From: Pseudomonadaceae bacterium
Lineage (GTDB): Bacteria; Pseudomonadota; Gammaproteobacteria; Pseudomonadales; Pseudomonadaceae
Length of the DNA: 64,000 nucleotides
Direction of reading: 5' to 3'
NCBI GenBank assembly: GCA_030602315.1
Contig: JAUVZY010000008.1
Location: 1-64,000 of the forward strand
Of this stretch, positions 50,526 through 62,384 are shown piece after piece; within the stretch, counting starts at the first letter, position 1, and each line of letters begins with the position of its first letter. Below the pieces are notes generated by a model that was not told the DNA's origin, ran no database searches, and was given only the letters and a program-made list of their open reading frames with translations. The position numbers and the translations under genes were made by a program.

Positions 50526-51721
50526 CCGCCTACCTCAATGCCCTCGGTGTGATCTGCGCCCTCGGCCACGACCAGGCCGAGGTAGCCGGGCGCCTGTTGC
50601 AGGGCGATGCGAGCGGTCTGCGCCCCTATCCGCGGGCGATCGCCGGACGCACGCTGCTGGCCGGCTCGGTGGCCGGCGGGCTGCCGCCCTTGCCCGACGC
50701 CAATGCCGCGCTGGCCACGCGCAACAACCAGCTGCTGCTCGCCGCCGCGCGGCAGATCGAGGCGCCGATCCGCCAGGCCATCGCCGACTTCGGCGCCCAG
50801 CGCATCGGCGTGGTGCTCGGCACCAGCACCAGCGGCGTGGCCGAAGCCGCCGCCGGGATCGCCGCGCATGTGCGCCAGGGCCAGCTGCCGGCCAGCTACC
50901 ACTACGGCCAACAGGAGCTGGCGGCACCGGCCGCCTTTCTCGCCGACTGGCTCGGCCTTGGCGGGCCCGCCTACGGCATCTCCACCGCCTGCACCTCCAG
51001 CGGCCGTGCGCTGCTCAGCGCGCGGCGCCTGCTCGCCAGCGGCGTCTGCGACGCCGTGCTGTGCGGCGGGGTGGACAGCCTGTGCGAGCTGACCCTGGAG
51101 GGCTTCAGCGCGCTCGAGGCCACCTGCGAGGGGCTGTGCAACCCGTTCTCGCTCAATCGCGGCGGCATCAACATCGGCGAGGGCGCCGCGTTGTTTCTGA
51201 TGAGCCGACGCCCGAACGCGCAAGCGCCGAGCATCGCCCTGCTCGGCGGCGGTGCCAGCTCCGACGCCCACCACATCTCGGCGCCCGAACCCACGGGCCG
51301 CGGCGCCCTGCAGGCGATGCGCCAGGCGCTCGCCCAGGCCGGCCTGGCGCCGGAGCAGATCGACTACCTGAACCTGCATGGCACCGCCACGCCGCACAAC
51401 GACGCCATGGAAAGCGCGGCGGTGGCGACGCTGTTCCCCGCCGGCGTGCCCTGCTCGTCGACCAAGCCGCTGACCGGCCACACCCTCGGCGCGGCCGGGG
51501 CGCTGGAGGCGGCCTTCTGCTGGCTGACCCTGTCGGCGCACAACCCGAGCGGCGCATTGCCGCCGCACCGCTGGGACGGCCAGTCCGACCCGGCGCTGCC
51601 GCGCCTGGATCTGGTCGGCCCCGGCCGCCACCTGCCGCCCCAGGGCCCGCGCCGGCTGATGAGCAACTCCTTCGCCTTCGGCGGCAACAACCTCTGCCTG
51701 ATCCTCGGAGACGCGCCATGA
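50522..51721 (+). CDS. apeO: Beta-ketoacyl-ACP synthase (elongating ketosynthase)
   Basis: 399-residue ketosynthase with a complete triad: C157 in YGISTACTSSG, H286 in NLHGTATPHND and H320 in PLTGHTLGAAG. In Xenorhabdus the homologue pairs with the chain length factor. The ATG overlaps the lipoprotein stop (ATGA). Confidence 0.92.
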   Translation: MTAYLNALGVICALGHDQAEVAGRLLQGDASGLRPYPRAIAGRTLLAGSVAGGLPPLPDANAALATRNNQLLLAAARQIEAPIRQAIADFGAQRIGVVLGTSTSGVAEAAAGIAAHVRQGQLPASYHYGQQELAAPAAFLADWLGLGGPAYGISTACTSSGRALLSARRLLASGVCDAVLCGGVDSLCELTLEGFSALEATCEGLCNPFSLNRGGINIGEGAALFLMSRRPNAQAPSIALLGGGASSDAHHISAPEPTGRGALQAMRQALAQAGLAPEQIDYLNLHGTATPHNDAMESAAVATLFPAGVPCSSTKPLTGHTLGAAGALEAAFCWLTLSAHNPSGALPPHRWDGQSDPALPRLDLVGPGRHLPPQGPRRLMSNSFAFGGNNLCLILGDAP

Positions 51722-52170
51722 TCGACTGGCCGGTTGCCGAGCTGATTCCCCATGCCGGGGAGATGATCCTGCTCGACGCCATCACCCGTTTCGACGACGA
51801 AAGCCTCGAAGCCCGCTTCACCGTGCGCGAGGGCCTGCTGCTGAGCCAGGACGACGGCCAGCTGCCGGCCTGGGTCGGCCTGGAAATCATGGCCCAGGCG
51901 ATCGCCGCCTATGCCGGCTGCCGCGCGCGGCTGGCCGGACTGCCGGTGGAACTGGGTTTTCTGCTCGGCACGCGCAGTTACCAGTGCAATGTCGAGCATT
52001 TCGCGCCGGGCACCGAACTGCAGATCGGCGTGCGCTGCTCGCTGCAGGACGATAACGGCATGGGGGTGTTCGAGTGCCATATCGCGGCGCCCGGCGTTGC
52101 CGTCGAAGCCCGCCTGAATGTGTTCCGCCCGCCCGAAGTGGCGCGCTATCTACAAGAGTCTGCCTTATGA
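51718..52170 (+). CDS. apeP: Hotdog-fold 3-hydroxyacyl-ACP dehydratase
   Basis: 150-residue protein of the FabZ-like type (ApeP in ape clusters). The catalytic-region signature PHAGEMILLDAI at about residues 11-22 contains the expected histidine, and the core continues VGLEIMAQAIAAYAG. It pairs with the ligase-fused hotdog domain as a second dehydratase in the cluster. Overlaps: ATGA with the ketosynthase and ATGA with the reductase. Confidence 0.9.
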   Translation: MIDWPVAELIPHAGEMILLDAITRFDDESLEARFTVREGLLLSQDDGQLPAWVGLEIMAQAIAAYAGCRARLAGLPVELGFLLGTRSYQCNVEHFAPGTELQIGVRCSLQDDNGMGVFECHIAAPGVAVEARLNVFRPPEVARYLQESAL

Positions 52171-52895
52171 GTGAAAGCATCCTGGTCACCGGCTCGAGCC
52201 GGGGCATCGGCCGCGCCATCGCCCTGCGTCTGGCCCGCGCCGGGCATGACATCGTCCTGCACTGCCGCAGCCGCCGCGACGAGGCCGAAGCGGTGCAGGC
52301 AGAAATTCTGGCGCTCGGCCGCCAGGCCCGCGTGCTGCAGTTCGACGTGGCCGACCGTGCCGCCTGCCGCGCCGCGCTGGAAGCCGACATCGACGCCCAT
52401 GGCGCCTACTACGGGGTGGTCTGCAACGCCGGGCTGACCCGCGACGGCGCTTTCCCGGCGCTCTCGGAGGACGACTGGGACAGCGTGCTGCGCACCAACC
52501 TCGACGGCTTCTACAACGTGCTGCACCCGCTGACCATGCCGATGATCCGCCGCCGCGCGCCGGGGCGGATCGTCTGTATCACCTCGGTCTCCGGGCTGGT
52601 GGGCAATCGCGGCCAGGTCAACTACAGCGCCTCCAAGGCCGGGGTGATCGGCGCGGCCAAGGCGCTGGCGGTGGAGCTGGCCAAGCGCCGGATCACCGTC
52701 AACTGCGTCGCACCGGGGCTGATTGACACCGACATGCTCGACGAGCAGCTGCCACTGGAAGAAATGCTGAAGATGATTCCGGCCCAGCGCATGGGCACCC
52801 CGGAAGAGGTCGCCGCGGCGGTCGCCTTCCTGATGTCGGCCGAGGCCGGCTACATCACCCGCCAGGTGCTGGCCGTGAACGGCGGGCTGTGCTGA
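52167..52895 (+). CDS. apeQ: 3-oxoacyl-ACP reductase (SDR, FabG-like)
   Basis: 242-residue short-chain dehydrogenase with TGSSRGIG at 8-15, NAG at 87-89 and the catalytic set S140, Y153 and K157, with the same spacing as FabG. It reduces beta-keto groups during polyene growth, after which a dehydratase makes the double bond. Its stop and the ATG of the next gene overlap (TGATG). Confidence 0.93.
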   Translation: MSESILVTGSSRGIGRAIALRLARAGHDIVLHCRSRRDEAEAVQAEILALGRQARVLQFDVADRAACRAALEADIDAHGAYYGVVCNAGLTRDGAFPALSEDDWDSVLRTNLDGFYNVLHPLTMPMIRRRAPGRIVCITSVSGLVGNRGQVNYSASKAGVIGAAKALAVELAKRRITVNCVAPGLIDTDMLDEQLPLEEMLKMIPAQRMGTPEEVAAAVAFLMSAEAGYITRQVLAVNGGLC

Positions 52896-54130
52896 TGGCC
52901 GGGTTCAAGCGCGTCGTCGTCACCGGCATGGGCGGCATCACCTCGTTGGGCAGCGACTGGGCCAGCATCGAGGCCAACTTCGCGGCCAACCGCAGCGGCA
53001 TCCGCCGCATGCACGAGTGGGACCGCTACAGCGAACTGAATACCCGCCTGGCCGGCCCGGTGGATGACTTCGCCCCCCCCAAGCACTGGAATCGCAAGCA
53101 GCTGCGCAGCATGGGCCGCGTCTCGCAACTGGTGGTCAAGGCCGCCGAACAGGCGCTGGCCGACGCCGGGCTGCTCGACGATCCAGGCATCCGCGACGGG
53201 CGCATGGGCGTGGCCTGCGGCTCGTCCACCGGCAGCACCGAGGAGATCAAGGCGTTCGGCAACATGCTGCTCAACGCGGTGGCCGACGGGCTCAACGCCA
53301 ACTCCTACATCCGCATGATGCCGCACACCACGGCCGCCAACGTGAGCATCTTCTTCGGCCTCACCGGCCGGGTGATTCCGACCTCCAGCGCCTGCACCAG
53401 CGGCAGCCAGGGCATCGGTTATGCCTACGAGGCAATCAAGTTCGGCCGCCTGCCGCTGATGCTCGCCGGCGGCGCCGAGGAGCTGTGCGCCACCGAGGCC
53501 ATGGTGTTCGACGCACTGTATGCCACCAGCCTGAAGAACGACGCGCCGCACACCTCGCCACGTCCGTATGACAGCGGCCGCGACGGCCTGGTGATCGGCG
53601 AGGGCGCCGGCATGCTGGTGCTGGAAGAGCTGGAGCACGCGCTGGCGCGCGGCGCGACCATCCACGCCGAGCTGGTCGGTTTCGGCAGCAATGCCGACGG
53701 CATCCACGCCACCAAGCCCGAGCAGGCCACCATGCGCCGGGCCATGGAGCTGGCGCTGCAAGACGCCGGCCTGCTTGCCGAGGCGATCGGCTATGTGAAC
53801 GGCCACGGCACCGCCACCGAACAGGGCGACATCGCCGAAACCCAGGCCACCCAGGCGCTGTTCGGCTCGCGCATGCCGATCAGCTCGCAGAAGAGCTTCC
53901 TCGGCCACACCCTCGGGGCCTGCGGTGCGCTGGAGTCGTGGTTTTCCATCGAAATGATGAACCGCGACCGCTACATCCACACGCTCAATCTCGAGGCGAT
54001 CGACCCGCGCTGCGGCGAACTGGACTATCTGGTCGGCGCGCCGCGGGCGATGCAGCACGAGTATGTGATGAACAACAATTTCGCCTTCGGCGGGGTGAAC
54101 ACCTCGCTGATCTTCCGCCGTTGGCGCTGA
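52895..54130 (+). CDS. apeR: Beta-ketoacyl-ACP synthase II-like ketosynthase
   Basis: 411-residue ketosynthase with C167 in IPTSSACTSGSQ, H304 in NGHGTATEQGD and H338 in SFLGHTLGACG. It is longer and more FabF-like than the other ketosynthase. It probably acts as the homodimeric partner enzyme reported for APE pathways. The ATG at 52895 is preferred over an in-frame GTG two codons upstream. Confidence 0.92.
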   Translation: MAGFKRVVVTGMGGITSLGSDWASIEANFAANRSGIRRMHEWDRYSELNTRLAGPVDDFAPPKHWNRKQLRSMGRVSQLVVKAAEQALADAGLLDDPGIRDGRMGVACGSSTGSTEEIKAFGNMLLNAVADGLNANSYIRMMPHTTAANVSIFFGLTGRVIPTSSACTSGSQGIGYAYEAIKFGRLPLMLAGGAEELCATEAMVFDALYATSLKNDAPHTSPRPYDSGRDGLVIGEGAGMLVLEELEHALARGATIHAELVGFGSNADGIHATKPEQATMRRAMELALQDAGLLAEAIGYVNGHGTATEQGDIAETQATQALFGSRMPISSQKSFLGHTLGACGALESWFSIEMMNRDRYIHTLNLEAIDPRCGELDYLVGAPRAMQHEYVMNNNFAFGGVNTSLIFRRWR

Positions 54131-54161
54131 CCGGCTCCTCCCACACGCAAAGGAAATCGCA

Positions 54162-54596
54162 ATGAACAAGACCGCATGGATTGGCGCAGCGCTGGCGCTG
54201 TGTGCCCTGCCCGGTGTCAGCCAGGCCCGTGACACCACCCATTACCTGCCCTTCCAGCAGGTGGTGGACGAAGCCGTGGCGGCCGGTCGCCTGGATGGCA
54301 GCGTGACGTTCCACCTGGCGCAGAATCCCGGCGGCCAGGTGCTGCGCAGCGGCGTCACCACCAGCAAGAAGACCAACGCGTTCAACAAGAGCGACGAGGC
54401 AGCCTGCAGCTGGGCGCTGCAGTCGGCGCTGATCGCGATGCAGAACGCGGCGAAGAACGCCGGCGCCAATGCCGTGGTGAACATCGCCAGCAACTACAAG
54501 CACGTCGAATACAAGGACGCCGCCAAGTACGAATGCCATGCCGGGGCGATCATGGCCGGCGTGGCGCTGAAGGCCGATCTGGCCAAGCTGCCGTAA
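54162..54596 (+). CDS. Small secreted protein at the end of the aryl polyene operon
   Basis: 144-residue protein with a signal peptide (MNKTAWIGAALALCALPGVSQA, cut near residue 22) and a conserved SAL.AMQNAAKNAGANAVVNI core with two cysteines, C81 near KSDEAACSW and one in KYECHAG, that might form a disulfide. Databases often call such proteins excinuclease subunit, which is a misnomer: there is no ATPase motif. It lies 31 bases after apeR, closely enough to be co-transcribed. Its role is unknown. Confidence 0.78.
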   Translation: MNKTAWIGAALALCALPGVSQARDTTHYLPFQQVVDEAVAAGRLDGSVTFHLAQNPGGQVLRSGVTTSKKTNAFNKSDEAACSWALQSALIAMQNAAKNAGANAVVNIASNYKHVEYKDAAKYECHAGAIMAGVALKADLAKLP

Positions 54597-54712
54597 TCCA
54601 CCGTGCGTCCTGGCATTGCAGCCGGGACGCCGGTCCCTGCGCAGGAACGTTCGCCTTGCCTGCCGAGTCTCACGGAAAACCGGCCCGCCCGAGTGCTCCA
54701 AAGGAGACGCCC

Positions 54713-54994
54713 GTGATCAAAGACCACAAGTTCGAGATCAACTACCTGTTTCGTAACCAGCCGATGGTCGAGGTGTTCGACGCCGAGCAGGAGACGATGA
54801 GCCAGGAACAGGCGACCTACCGGCTGCTGCAAAAGCATCGTGCCGAGTTCGCCCAGGGCGCGATCCCGGCCGAGGATGCACGTGCCGAGGATATCCTGCA
54901 CTTCGCCCGCGACAATGCGCTGACCGATGTACGCGTTTCCAAGGTGCACGCCCATCCCAAGGGCGACACGCCCGCTCACTACAAGCAGCCCTGA
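54713..54994 (+). CDS. Conserved hypothetical protein upstream of hemE
   Basis: 93-residue soluble, charged protein starting (GTG at 54713) IKDHKFEINYLFRNQPMVEV, with an AAGGAGA site 5 bases upstream. No domain is recognised. Position before hemE suggests the PA5033-type gene of Pseudomonas. It ends in a perfect terminator palindrome shared with hemE, so transcription from both sides stops here. Confidence 0.75.
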   Translation: MIKDHKFEINYLFRNQPMVEVFDAEQETMSQEQATYRLLQKHRAEFAQGAIPAEDARAEDILHFARDNALTDVRVSKVHAHPKGDTPAHYKQP

Positions 54995-54997
54995 AAT

Positions 54998-55027
54998 GCA
55001 AAAGGCCGGGAAATCCCGGCCTTTTGC
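54998..55027. terminator. Bidirectional terminator between the 54713 gene and hemE
   Basis: A perfect 13-base inverted repeat, GCAAAAGGCCGGG / CCCGGCCTTTTGC, with an AAAT loop and T runs on each side lies 3 bases past one stop and 15 past the other. Confidence 0.93.
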
Positions 55028-55042
55028 GTTACCTCTGAGCGG

Positions 55043-56107
55043 TCAGTGGTGGTACTGCGCCGACAGCTCGTGCACCGCCTCGATGAACACGCCAGCGTGC
55101 GCCGGATCGACCTCCGGGGTGATGCCGTGGCCGAGGTTGAACACGTGGCCGCTGCCGTGGCCGTAACGCTCGAGAATGCGCGCCACCTCGTTGCGGATCG
55201 CCGCCGGGTTGGCGTACAGCACGCTCGGGTCCATGTTGCCCTGCAGCGCCACCTTGTCACCGACGCGGGCACGGGCATTGCGAATGTCGGTGGTCCAGTC
55301 CAGACCGAGCGCGTGGGCGCCGGTGTCGGCCATCGCTTCCAGCCACTGCCCGCCGTTCTTGGTGAACAGGATGACCGGAATGCGCCGGCCGTCCTGCTCG
55401 CGGATCAGCCCATGGACGATGCGCTCCATGTAGAACAGCGAGAACTCGCGGTACGCCGCATCCGACAGGCTGCCGCCCCAGGTATCGAAAATCTGCACTG
55501 CCTGGGCGCCGGCCCGGATCTGGCCGTTCAGATAGCTGGTCACCGCCTGCGCCAGCTTGTCGAGCAGCTGATGCATGGCCTGGGGGTTGTCGTAGAGCAT
55601 CGCCTTGGACTTGCGAAAATCCTTCGACGAACCGCCTTCGACCATGTAGGTGGCCAGCGTCCATGGGCTGCCGGAGAAGCCGATCAGCGGCACACGGCCG
55701 TTGAGCTCGCGGCGGATGGTGCGCACCGCATCCATCACATAGCCCAGGTCCTTTTCCGGATCCGGCACCGGTAGCGCCGCAATGTCCGCCGGGGTATTGA
55801 TCACCTTCTTGAAACGCGGGCCTTCGCCGGTCTCGAAATACAGGCCGAGCCCCATGGCATCGGGAATGGTGAGGATGTCCGAGAACAGGATCGCCGCGTC
55901 CAGCGGGTAGCGCTCCAACGGCTGCAGGGTGACCTCGCAGGCCAGCTCGGGGTTCATGCACAGGCTCATGAAGTCGCCGGCCTTGGCGCGGCTGGCACGG
56001 TACTCCGGGAGATAGCGGCCGGCCTGGCGCATCATCCAGACCGGGGTCACATCGACGGGTTGCTTGAGCAGGGCGCGAAGGAAACGATCGTTCTTCAGAG
56101 CAGTCAT
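55043..56107 (-). CDS. hemE: Uroporphyrinogen decarboxylase
   Basis: 354-residue heme pathway enzyme that removes four acetate carboxyls to make coproporphyrinogen III. The conserved N-terminus [20 protein letters not shown] carries [13 protein letters not shown] (about residues 24-36), and the [13 protein letters not shown] and [13 protein letters not shown] blocks follow. The ATG at 56107 is used; the frame stays open 13 codons earlier. Confidence 0.97.
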   Translation of the reverse strand: MTALKNDRFLRALLKQPVDVTPVWMMRQAGRYLPEYRASRAKAGDFMSLCMNPELACEVTLQPLERYPLDAAILFSDILTIPDAMGLGLYFETGEGPRFKKVINTPADIAALPVPDPEKDLGYVMDAVRTIRRELNGRVPLIGFSGSPWTLATYMVEGGSSKDFRKSKAMLYDNPQAMHQLLDKLAQAVTSYLNGQIRAGAQAVQIFDTWGGSLSDAAYREFSLFYMERIVHGLIREQDGRRIPVILFTKNGGQWLEAMADTGAHALGLDWTTDIRNARARVGDKVALQGNMDPSVLYANPAAIRNEVARILERYGHGSGHVFNLGHGITPEVDPAHAGVFIEAVHELSAQYHH

Positions 56108-56156
56108 GGGGCGATTCCAGCTAGAAAGTGCCGCGCATTGTCGCAAAGCACAAAAT

Positions 56157-56184
56157 AAAAGGCACGGTGATCACCGTGCCTTTG
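56157..56184 (-). terminator. Terminator of the gltBD operon
   Basis: The perfect 13-base inverted repeat AAAGGCACGGTGA / TCACCGTGCCTTT has no loop spacer beyond the central bases, so the terminal pairs act as loop. It is followed on the minus strand by TTTTATTTTG, and lies about 80 bases past the gltD stop. Confidence 0.85.
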
Positions 56185-56264
56185 CGTCCTCGTGTTGATG
56201 CAGGTCAGGCGGACTGCGCCGCGTCGCAGAGCCTCTGCCGCACGCGTCACAGTCGCCCGGCCGG

Positions 56265-57779
<1,515 letters not shown>

Positions 57780-60700
57780 TTATTGCGGGTTGGCCCGGGT
57801 ATCGGACAGCAGCGACGCCAGGTTCGCGGCCTTCGGCTTGACCAGCCAGAAGCGGCGCAGGTAGTCGTCCAGGTTGTCGAGCAACTCGACGCCCCAGGCG
57901 CTGCCGGTTTCGGCGACGTACTCTTCCAGCACACCCTTGAGATGGTGACGATGGGCCTCCATCGCCTCACCGGTGATGCGCTGGATGTTCACCAGCTCGT
58001 TGTTCAGGCGGTCAACGAAGGTGTTGTCCATGTCCAGCACATAGGCAAAGCCGCCGGTCATGCCGGAACCGAAGTTGTAGCCGGTCTTGCCCAGCACGCA
58101 GACGAAGCCGCCGGTCATGTATTCGCAGCAGTGATCGCCGGTACCTTCCACCACCGCGTGCGCACCGGAGTTGCGCACGGCAAAACGCTCGCCGGCGGTG
58201 CCGGCGGCGAACAGACGTCCGCCGGTTGCGCCGTACAGGCAGGTGTTGCCGATGATCGCCGACTCGTTGGTCTTCAGCGGGCTGCCCTTGGGCGGGGTGA
58301 TCACCAGCTTGCCGCCGGTCATGCCCTTGCCGACGTAGTCGTTGGCGTCGCCTTCGAGGTAGAGGTTCAGACCGCCGGCGTTCCACACACCGAAGCTCTG
58401 GCCCGCGGTGCCCTTGAAACGGAAGGTGATCGGCGCCTCGGCCATGCCCTGGTTGCCGTGCTGACGGGCGATCTCACCCGACACGCGGGCGCCGATCGAG
58501 CGGTCGCAGTTGCAGATGTCGAGGGCGAACTCGCCGCCCTGCTTGCCGGCAATCGCGTCCTTGGCCAGCTCGACCATCTTCTCGGCCAAGAGCCCCTGGT
58601 CGAACGGCGGGTTCTTCTCCACCAGGCAGTACTGCGGCTTGTCCGCCGGAATCTGGTCACTGCCCAGCAGCGGGCTCAGGTCCAGGTTGGCCTGCTTGGC
58701 GGTTTCGCCCGGCAGCATTTCGAGCAGATCGGTACGACCGATTAGCTCCTGCAGGCTGCGCACGCCCAGCCGCGCAAGCCACTCACGGGTTTCCTCGGCG
58801 ACGAAGGTGAAGAAGTTCATCACCATCTCGACGGTACCGATGAAATGCTCCTTGCGCAGGCGATCGTTCTGGGTGGCCACGCCGGTGGCGCAGTTGTTCA
58901 GATGACAGATGCGCAGGTACTTGCAGCCCAGGGCGATCATCGGCGCGGTACCGAAGCCGAAGCTCTCGGCGCCGAGGATCGCTGCCTTGATCACGTCCAG
59001 CCCGGTCTTCAGGCCGCCGTCGGTCTGCACTCGCACCTTGCCGCGCAGATCGTTGCCACGCAGGGTCTGGTGCGCCTCGGAAAGGCCGAGCTCCCACGGG
59101 CTACCGGCATAACGGATCGAGGTCAGCGGCGAAGCGCCGGTGCCACCGTCGTAACCGGAAATGGTGATCAGGTCGGCATAGGCCTTGGCCACGCCGGCGG
59201 CAATGGTGCCGACGCCAGGCTCGGCCACCAGCTTCACCGAAACCAGCGCCGCCGGATTGACCTGCTTGAGGTCGAAGATCAGCTGGGCGAGGTCTTCGAT
59301 CGAGTAGATGTCGTGGTGCGGCGGCGGCGAAATAAGGGTCACGCCCGGCACCGAGTAGCGCAGGCGCGCGATCAGCGGATTGACCTTGCCACCGGGCAAC
59401 TGGCCACCCTCGCCCGGCTTGGCGCCCTGGGCCACCTTGATCTGCAGCACTTCGGCGTTGACCAGGTACTCAGGGGTCACACCGAAACGACCGGTTGCCA
59501 CCTGCTTGATCTTCGAGCTCTTGATGGTGCCGTAACGGGCCGGGTCTTCACCGCCCTCACCGGAGTTGGAGCGCGCGCCCAGGCGGTTCATGGCCTCGGC
59601 GATCGCTTCGTGCGCCTCCGGCGACAACGCGCCCAGGGAGATACCTGCGGAGTCGAAGCGCTTGAGGATCGCTTCCAGCGGCTCGACTTCTTCCAGTGCC
59701 AGCGGCTTGTCCGCCTCTTTCACTTTAAGCAGGTCGCGCAGCATGGATACCGGGCGCTGATCGACCAGCGCACTGTATTCCTTGAACTTCTGGTACTCGC
59801 CGGTCTGCACGGCCGCCTGCAGCGTGCCGACCACGTCCGGATTGTAGGCGTGGTATTCACCGCCGTAGACGAACTTCAGCAAGCCGCCCTGCTGAATCGC
59901 CTTGCGCTGATTCCAGGCTTCGGCAGCCAGGGCCTTCTGTTCGGCCTCGATGTCGACAAAGCGCGCGCCCTTGATGCGGCTGGCCACACCACGGAAGCTG
60001 AGCTCGACCACCTCGTCGGCCAGACCGACCGCTTCGAACAGCTGTGCGCCGCGGTAGGACGCCACCGTGGAGATCCCCATCTTGGAAAGGATCTTCATCA
60101 GGCCCTTGGAAATGCCCTTGCGGTAATGCGTGAATACTTCGTGCAGATCGCCGAGGATCTCGCCGGAACGGATCAGATCGTTCAGCACCTGGTAGGCCAG
60201 GTACGGATACACCGCAGTGGCGCCAAAACCGATCAGCACGGCGAAATGGTGCGGGTCGCGGGCCGTGGCGGTCTCCACCAGGATATTCGCGTCACAGCGC
60301 AGGCCCTTGTCGGTCAGGCGGTGGTGCACCGCGCCAACGGCCAGCGAGGCGTGCACCGGCAGCTTGCCCGGCTCGATCTGCCGATCGGACAGTACCAGCA
60401 GAACCTTGCCCGAACGCACGGCCTCCTCGGCTTGATCGGCAATGTTCTCCACTGCCGCCTGCAGGCCGATGCTCTGATCGTAATTGAGGTCGATGACCTG
60501 GCGCGCGAAACCGGGGCGATCCAGGGTCATCAGCGTCTGCCACTTGGTCGGCGAGATCACCGGAGTGGTCAGGATCGCCCGATTGGCATGCTCGCCGGTT
60601 TCTTCGAAGACGTTGCGCTCGGCCCCGAGGCAGGTTTCCAGCGACATCACGATGGACTCGCGCAGCGGGTCGATCGGCGGGTTGGTCACCTGGGCGAACT

Positions 60701-62228
60701 GCTGACGGAAGTAGTCGTATGGCGAGCGAATGCGCTTGGACAGCACCGCCATCGGCGTGTCGTCACCCATCGAACCAACCGCTTCCTGGCCCTGCTCGCC
60801 CAGCGGACGAAGCACCTGGTCACGCTCTTCGAAGGTGACCTGGAACATCTTCATGTACTGCTTGAGCTGATCGGTGTCGTAGCAAGGCAGACCTTGCTCG
60901 TTATCGGTCAGGGTCGACTGGATGCGCAGGGCATTGTCGCGCAGCCACTTTTTATAGGGCTGACTGCTCTTGAGGCGATTGTCGATATCGCTGGTCTGCA
61001 ACATTTCGCCGGTAAGGGTGTCGACCGCGAGGATCTGGCCCGGGCCGACACGGCCCTTGGCGATCACATCTTCGGCCTGGTAGTCCCATACGCCGACCTC
61101 GGAGGCCAGGGTGATATAGCCGTTCTTGGTCGTGACCCAGCGGGCCGGACGCAGACCGTTGCGATCGAGCAGGCAGACGGCATAGCGGCCGTCGGTCAAC
61201 ACCACGCCAGCCGGACCGTCCCACGGCTCCATGTGCATGGAGTTGTATTCGTAGAAGGCGCGCAGATCCGGATCCATGGTCTCGACGTTCTGCCAGGCCG
61301 GCGGAATGATCATGCGCAGGCCGCGGAACAGATCCATGCCACCGGTGACCAGCAGTTCGAGCATGTTGTCCATGCTGGAAGAGTCCGACCCGGTGCGGTT
61401 CACCACCTCACCCAGTTCGGCAAGTTCCGGCAGCAGCGGGCTGGCGAACTTGGTACGGCGCGCCTTGGCCCAGTTGCGGTTACCAGTGATGGTGTTGATT
61501 TCGCCGTTGTGCGCGAGGAAACGGAACGGCTGAGCCAGCGGCCACTTGGGCAGCGTGTTGGTGGAGAAGCGCTGGTGGAACACGCAGATGGCGGTGGCCA
61601 TGCGCTCGTCGCCCAGGTCCGGATAGAACTGCGCGAGATCGGCGGGCATCATCAGGCCCTTATAGACGATGTCCTTGTCCGACAGGCTGCAGACATAGAA
61701 CTCGCTATCGTGTTGCAGCGCCTGCTCGGCCTTGCGACGCGTGAAAAACAACTTTACGCCGAACTCGCTGTCAGACAACCCATCGCCAGTTACGAAGATC
61801 TGGGCAATCTGCGGCATGCGCTCAAGGGCAAGCGGACCAAGCACGCTGGGATCAACCGGCACATCACGCCAGCCGAGGAGCTTGAGCCCCTGCGCGGCCA
61901 CCTCGCTCTCCAGCACGTCTCGCGCAGCTTGCGCCTTGGCTGGGTCCTGGCTGAGGAAAATCATGCCGACGGCGTACTGGGCCGGAAGTTCGGCATTGAA
62001 CTGCTCGCGAGCGATCGCGCGCAGGAAGGAATCAGGCTTTTGCAGCAGCAAGCCACAACCGTCGCCAGTCTTGCCGTCAGCGTTGATGCCGCCGCGGTGA
62101 GTCATGCAGGTCAGCGACTGGATGGCGGTTTTCAGCAGGTGATGGCTAGCCTCGCCCTGCATGTGGGCAATTAGACCAAAGCCGCAGTTATCCTTGAATT
62201 CTTCAGGACGATATAAACCTGCTCTCAT
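57780..62228 (-). CDS. gltB: Glutamate synthase (NADPH) large subunit
   Basis: 1482-residue subunit of GOGAT, converting glutamine and 2-oxoglutarate to two glutamates. The N-terminal glutaminase is an Ntn hydrolase: the first 14 residues end in EEFKDN, and cleavage would expose C15 of CGFGLIAH as nucleophile. The FMN-binding synthase domain (about 820-1190) carries the [3Fe-4S] motif [13 protein letters not shown] near residue 1108, and the C-terminal beta-helix lies about 1220-1480. A GGAGAG ribosome binding site precedes the ATG. The gltB-gltD order is the normal operon. Confidence 0.97.
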   Translation of the reverse strand: MRAGLYRPEEFKDNCGFGLIAHMQGEASHHLLKTAIQSLTCMTHRGGINADGKTGDGCGLLLQKPDSFLRAIAREQFNAELPAQYAVGMIFLSQDPAKAQAARDVLESEVAAQGLKLLGWRDVPVDPSVLGPLALERMPQIAQIFVTGDGLSDSEFGVKLFFTRRKAEQALQHDSEFYVCSLSDKDIVYKGLMMPADLAQFYPDLGDERMATAICVFHQRFSTNTLPKWPLAQPFRFLAHNGEINTITGNRNWAKARRTKFASPLLPELAELGEVVNRTGSDSSSMDNMLELLVTGGMDLFRGLRMIIPPAWQNVETMDPDLRAFYEYNSMHMEPWDGPAGVVLTDGRYAVCLLDRNGLRPARWVTTKNGYITLASEVGVWDYQAEDVIAKGRVGPGQILAVDTLTGEMLQTSDIDNRLKSSQPYKKWLRDNALRIQSTLTDNEQGLPCYDTDQLKQYMKMFQVTFEERDQVLRPLGEQGQEAVGSMGDDTPMAVLSKRIRSPYDYFRQQFAQVTNPPIDPLRESIVMSLETCLGAERNVFEETGEHANRAILTTPVISPTKWQTLMTLDRPGFARQVIDLNYDQSIGLQAAVENIADQAEEAVRSGKVLLVLSDRQIEPGKLPVHASLAVGAVHHRLTDKGLRCDANILVETATARDPHHFAVLIGFGATAVYPYLAYQVLNDLIRSGEILGDLHEVFTHYRKGISKGLMKILSKMGISTVASYRGAQLFEAVGLADEVVELSFRGVASRIKGARFVDIEAEQKALAAEAWNQRKAIQQGGLLKFVYGGEYHAYNPDVVGTLQAAVQTGEYQKFKEYSALVDQRPVSMLRDLLKVKEADKPLALEEVEPLEAILKRFDSAGISLGALSPEAHEAIAEAMNRLGARSNSGEGGEDPARYGTIKSSKIKQVATGRFGVTPEYLVNAEVLQIKVAQGAKPGEGGQLPGGKVNPLIARLRYSVPGVTLISPPPHHDIYSIEDLAQLIFDLKQVNPAALVSVKLVAEPGVGTIAAGVAKAYADLITISGYDGGTGASPLTSIRYAGSPWELGLSEAHQTLRGNDLRGKVRVQTDGGLKTGLDVIKAAILGAESFGFGTAPMIALGCKYLRICHLNNCATGVATQNDRLRKEHFIGTVEMVMNFFTFVAEETREWLARLGVRSLQELIGRTDLLEMLPGETAKQANLDLSPLLGSDQIPADKPQYCLVEKNPPFDQGLLAEKMVELAKDAIAGKQGGEFALDICNCDRSIGARVSGEIARQHGNQGMAEAPITFRFKGTAGQSFGVWNAGGLNLYLEGDANDYVGKGMTGGKLVITPPKGSPLKTNESAIIGNTCLYGATGGRLFAAGTAGERFAVRNSGAHAVVEGTGDHCCEYMTGGFVCVLGKTGYNFGSGMTGGFAYVLDMDNTFVDRLNNELVNIQRITGEAMEAHRHHLKGVLEEYVAETGSAWGVELLDNLDDYLRRFWLVKPKAANLASLLSDTRANPQ

Positions 62229-62321
62229 AGGCTCTCCACCGGCTATTTTCGTTGCGAATCAACCCCTTGCCGACGAATAGAGCGAAGCCCAGAGTTAGCG
62301 CGGGCAAAAGGCTGAGCAGTT

Positions 62322-62350
62322 TACATAGTCAAGTAGAGATAAAACAACAA
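62322..62350 (-). promoter_or_regulatory. Candidate promoter of gltBD
   Basis: On the minus strand TTGTTG (62350-62345), a 17-base spacer and TATGTA (62327-62322) give a transcript starting roughly 80-90 bases before gltB. The 156-base gap between this gene and the AAA/SPOR gene is AT-rich compared with its surroundings. Confidence 0.4.
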
Positions 62351-62384
62351 TTGGTCGAACATTTTCTGTCCGACCAATCGTGCA

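Noticed and set aside
54162-54596. Excinuclease subunit A-like function
   Set aside because: The protein is 144 residues with a signal peptide and no ATPase motif; the database name is a mistake.
36580-54596. Recent mobile-element insertion carrying the polyene genes
   Set aside because: No integrase, transposase, tRNA boundary or direct repeat was seen at either end, and base composition matches the flanks by eye. The tRNA-Met gene is 10 kb away and not a boundary.
58845-62174. 1109-codon open frame opposite gltB
   Set aside because: Same cause: the mirror of the third-position GC pattern of gltB. No domain is recognisable.
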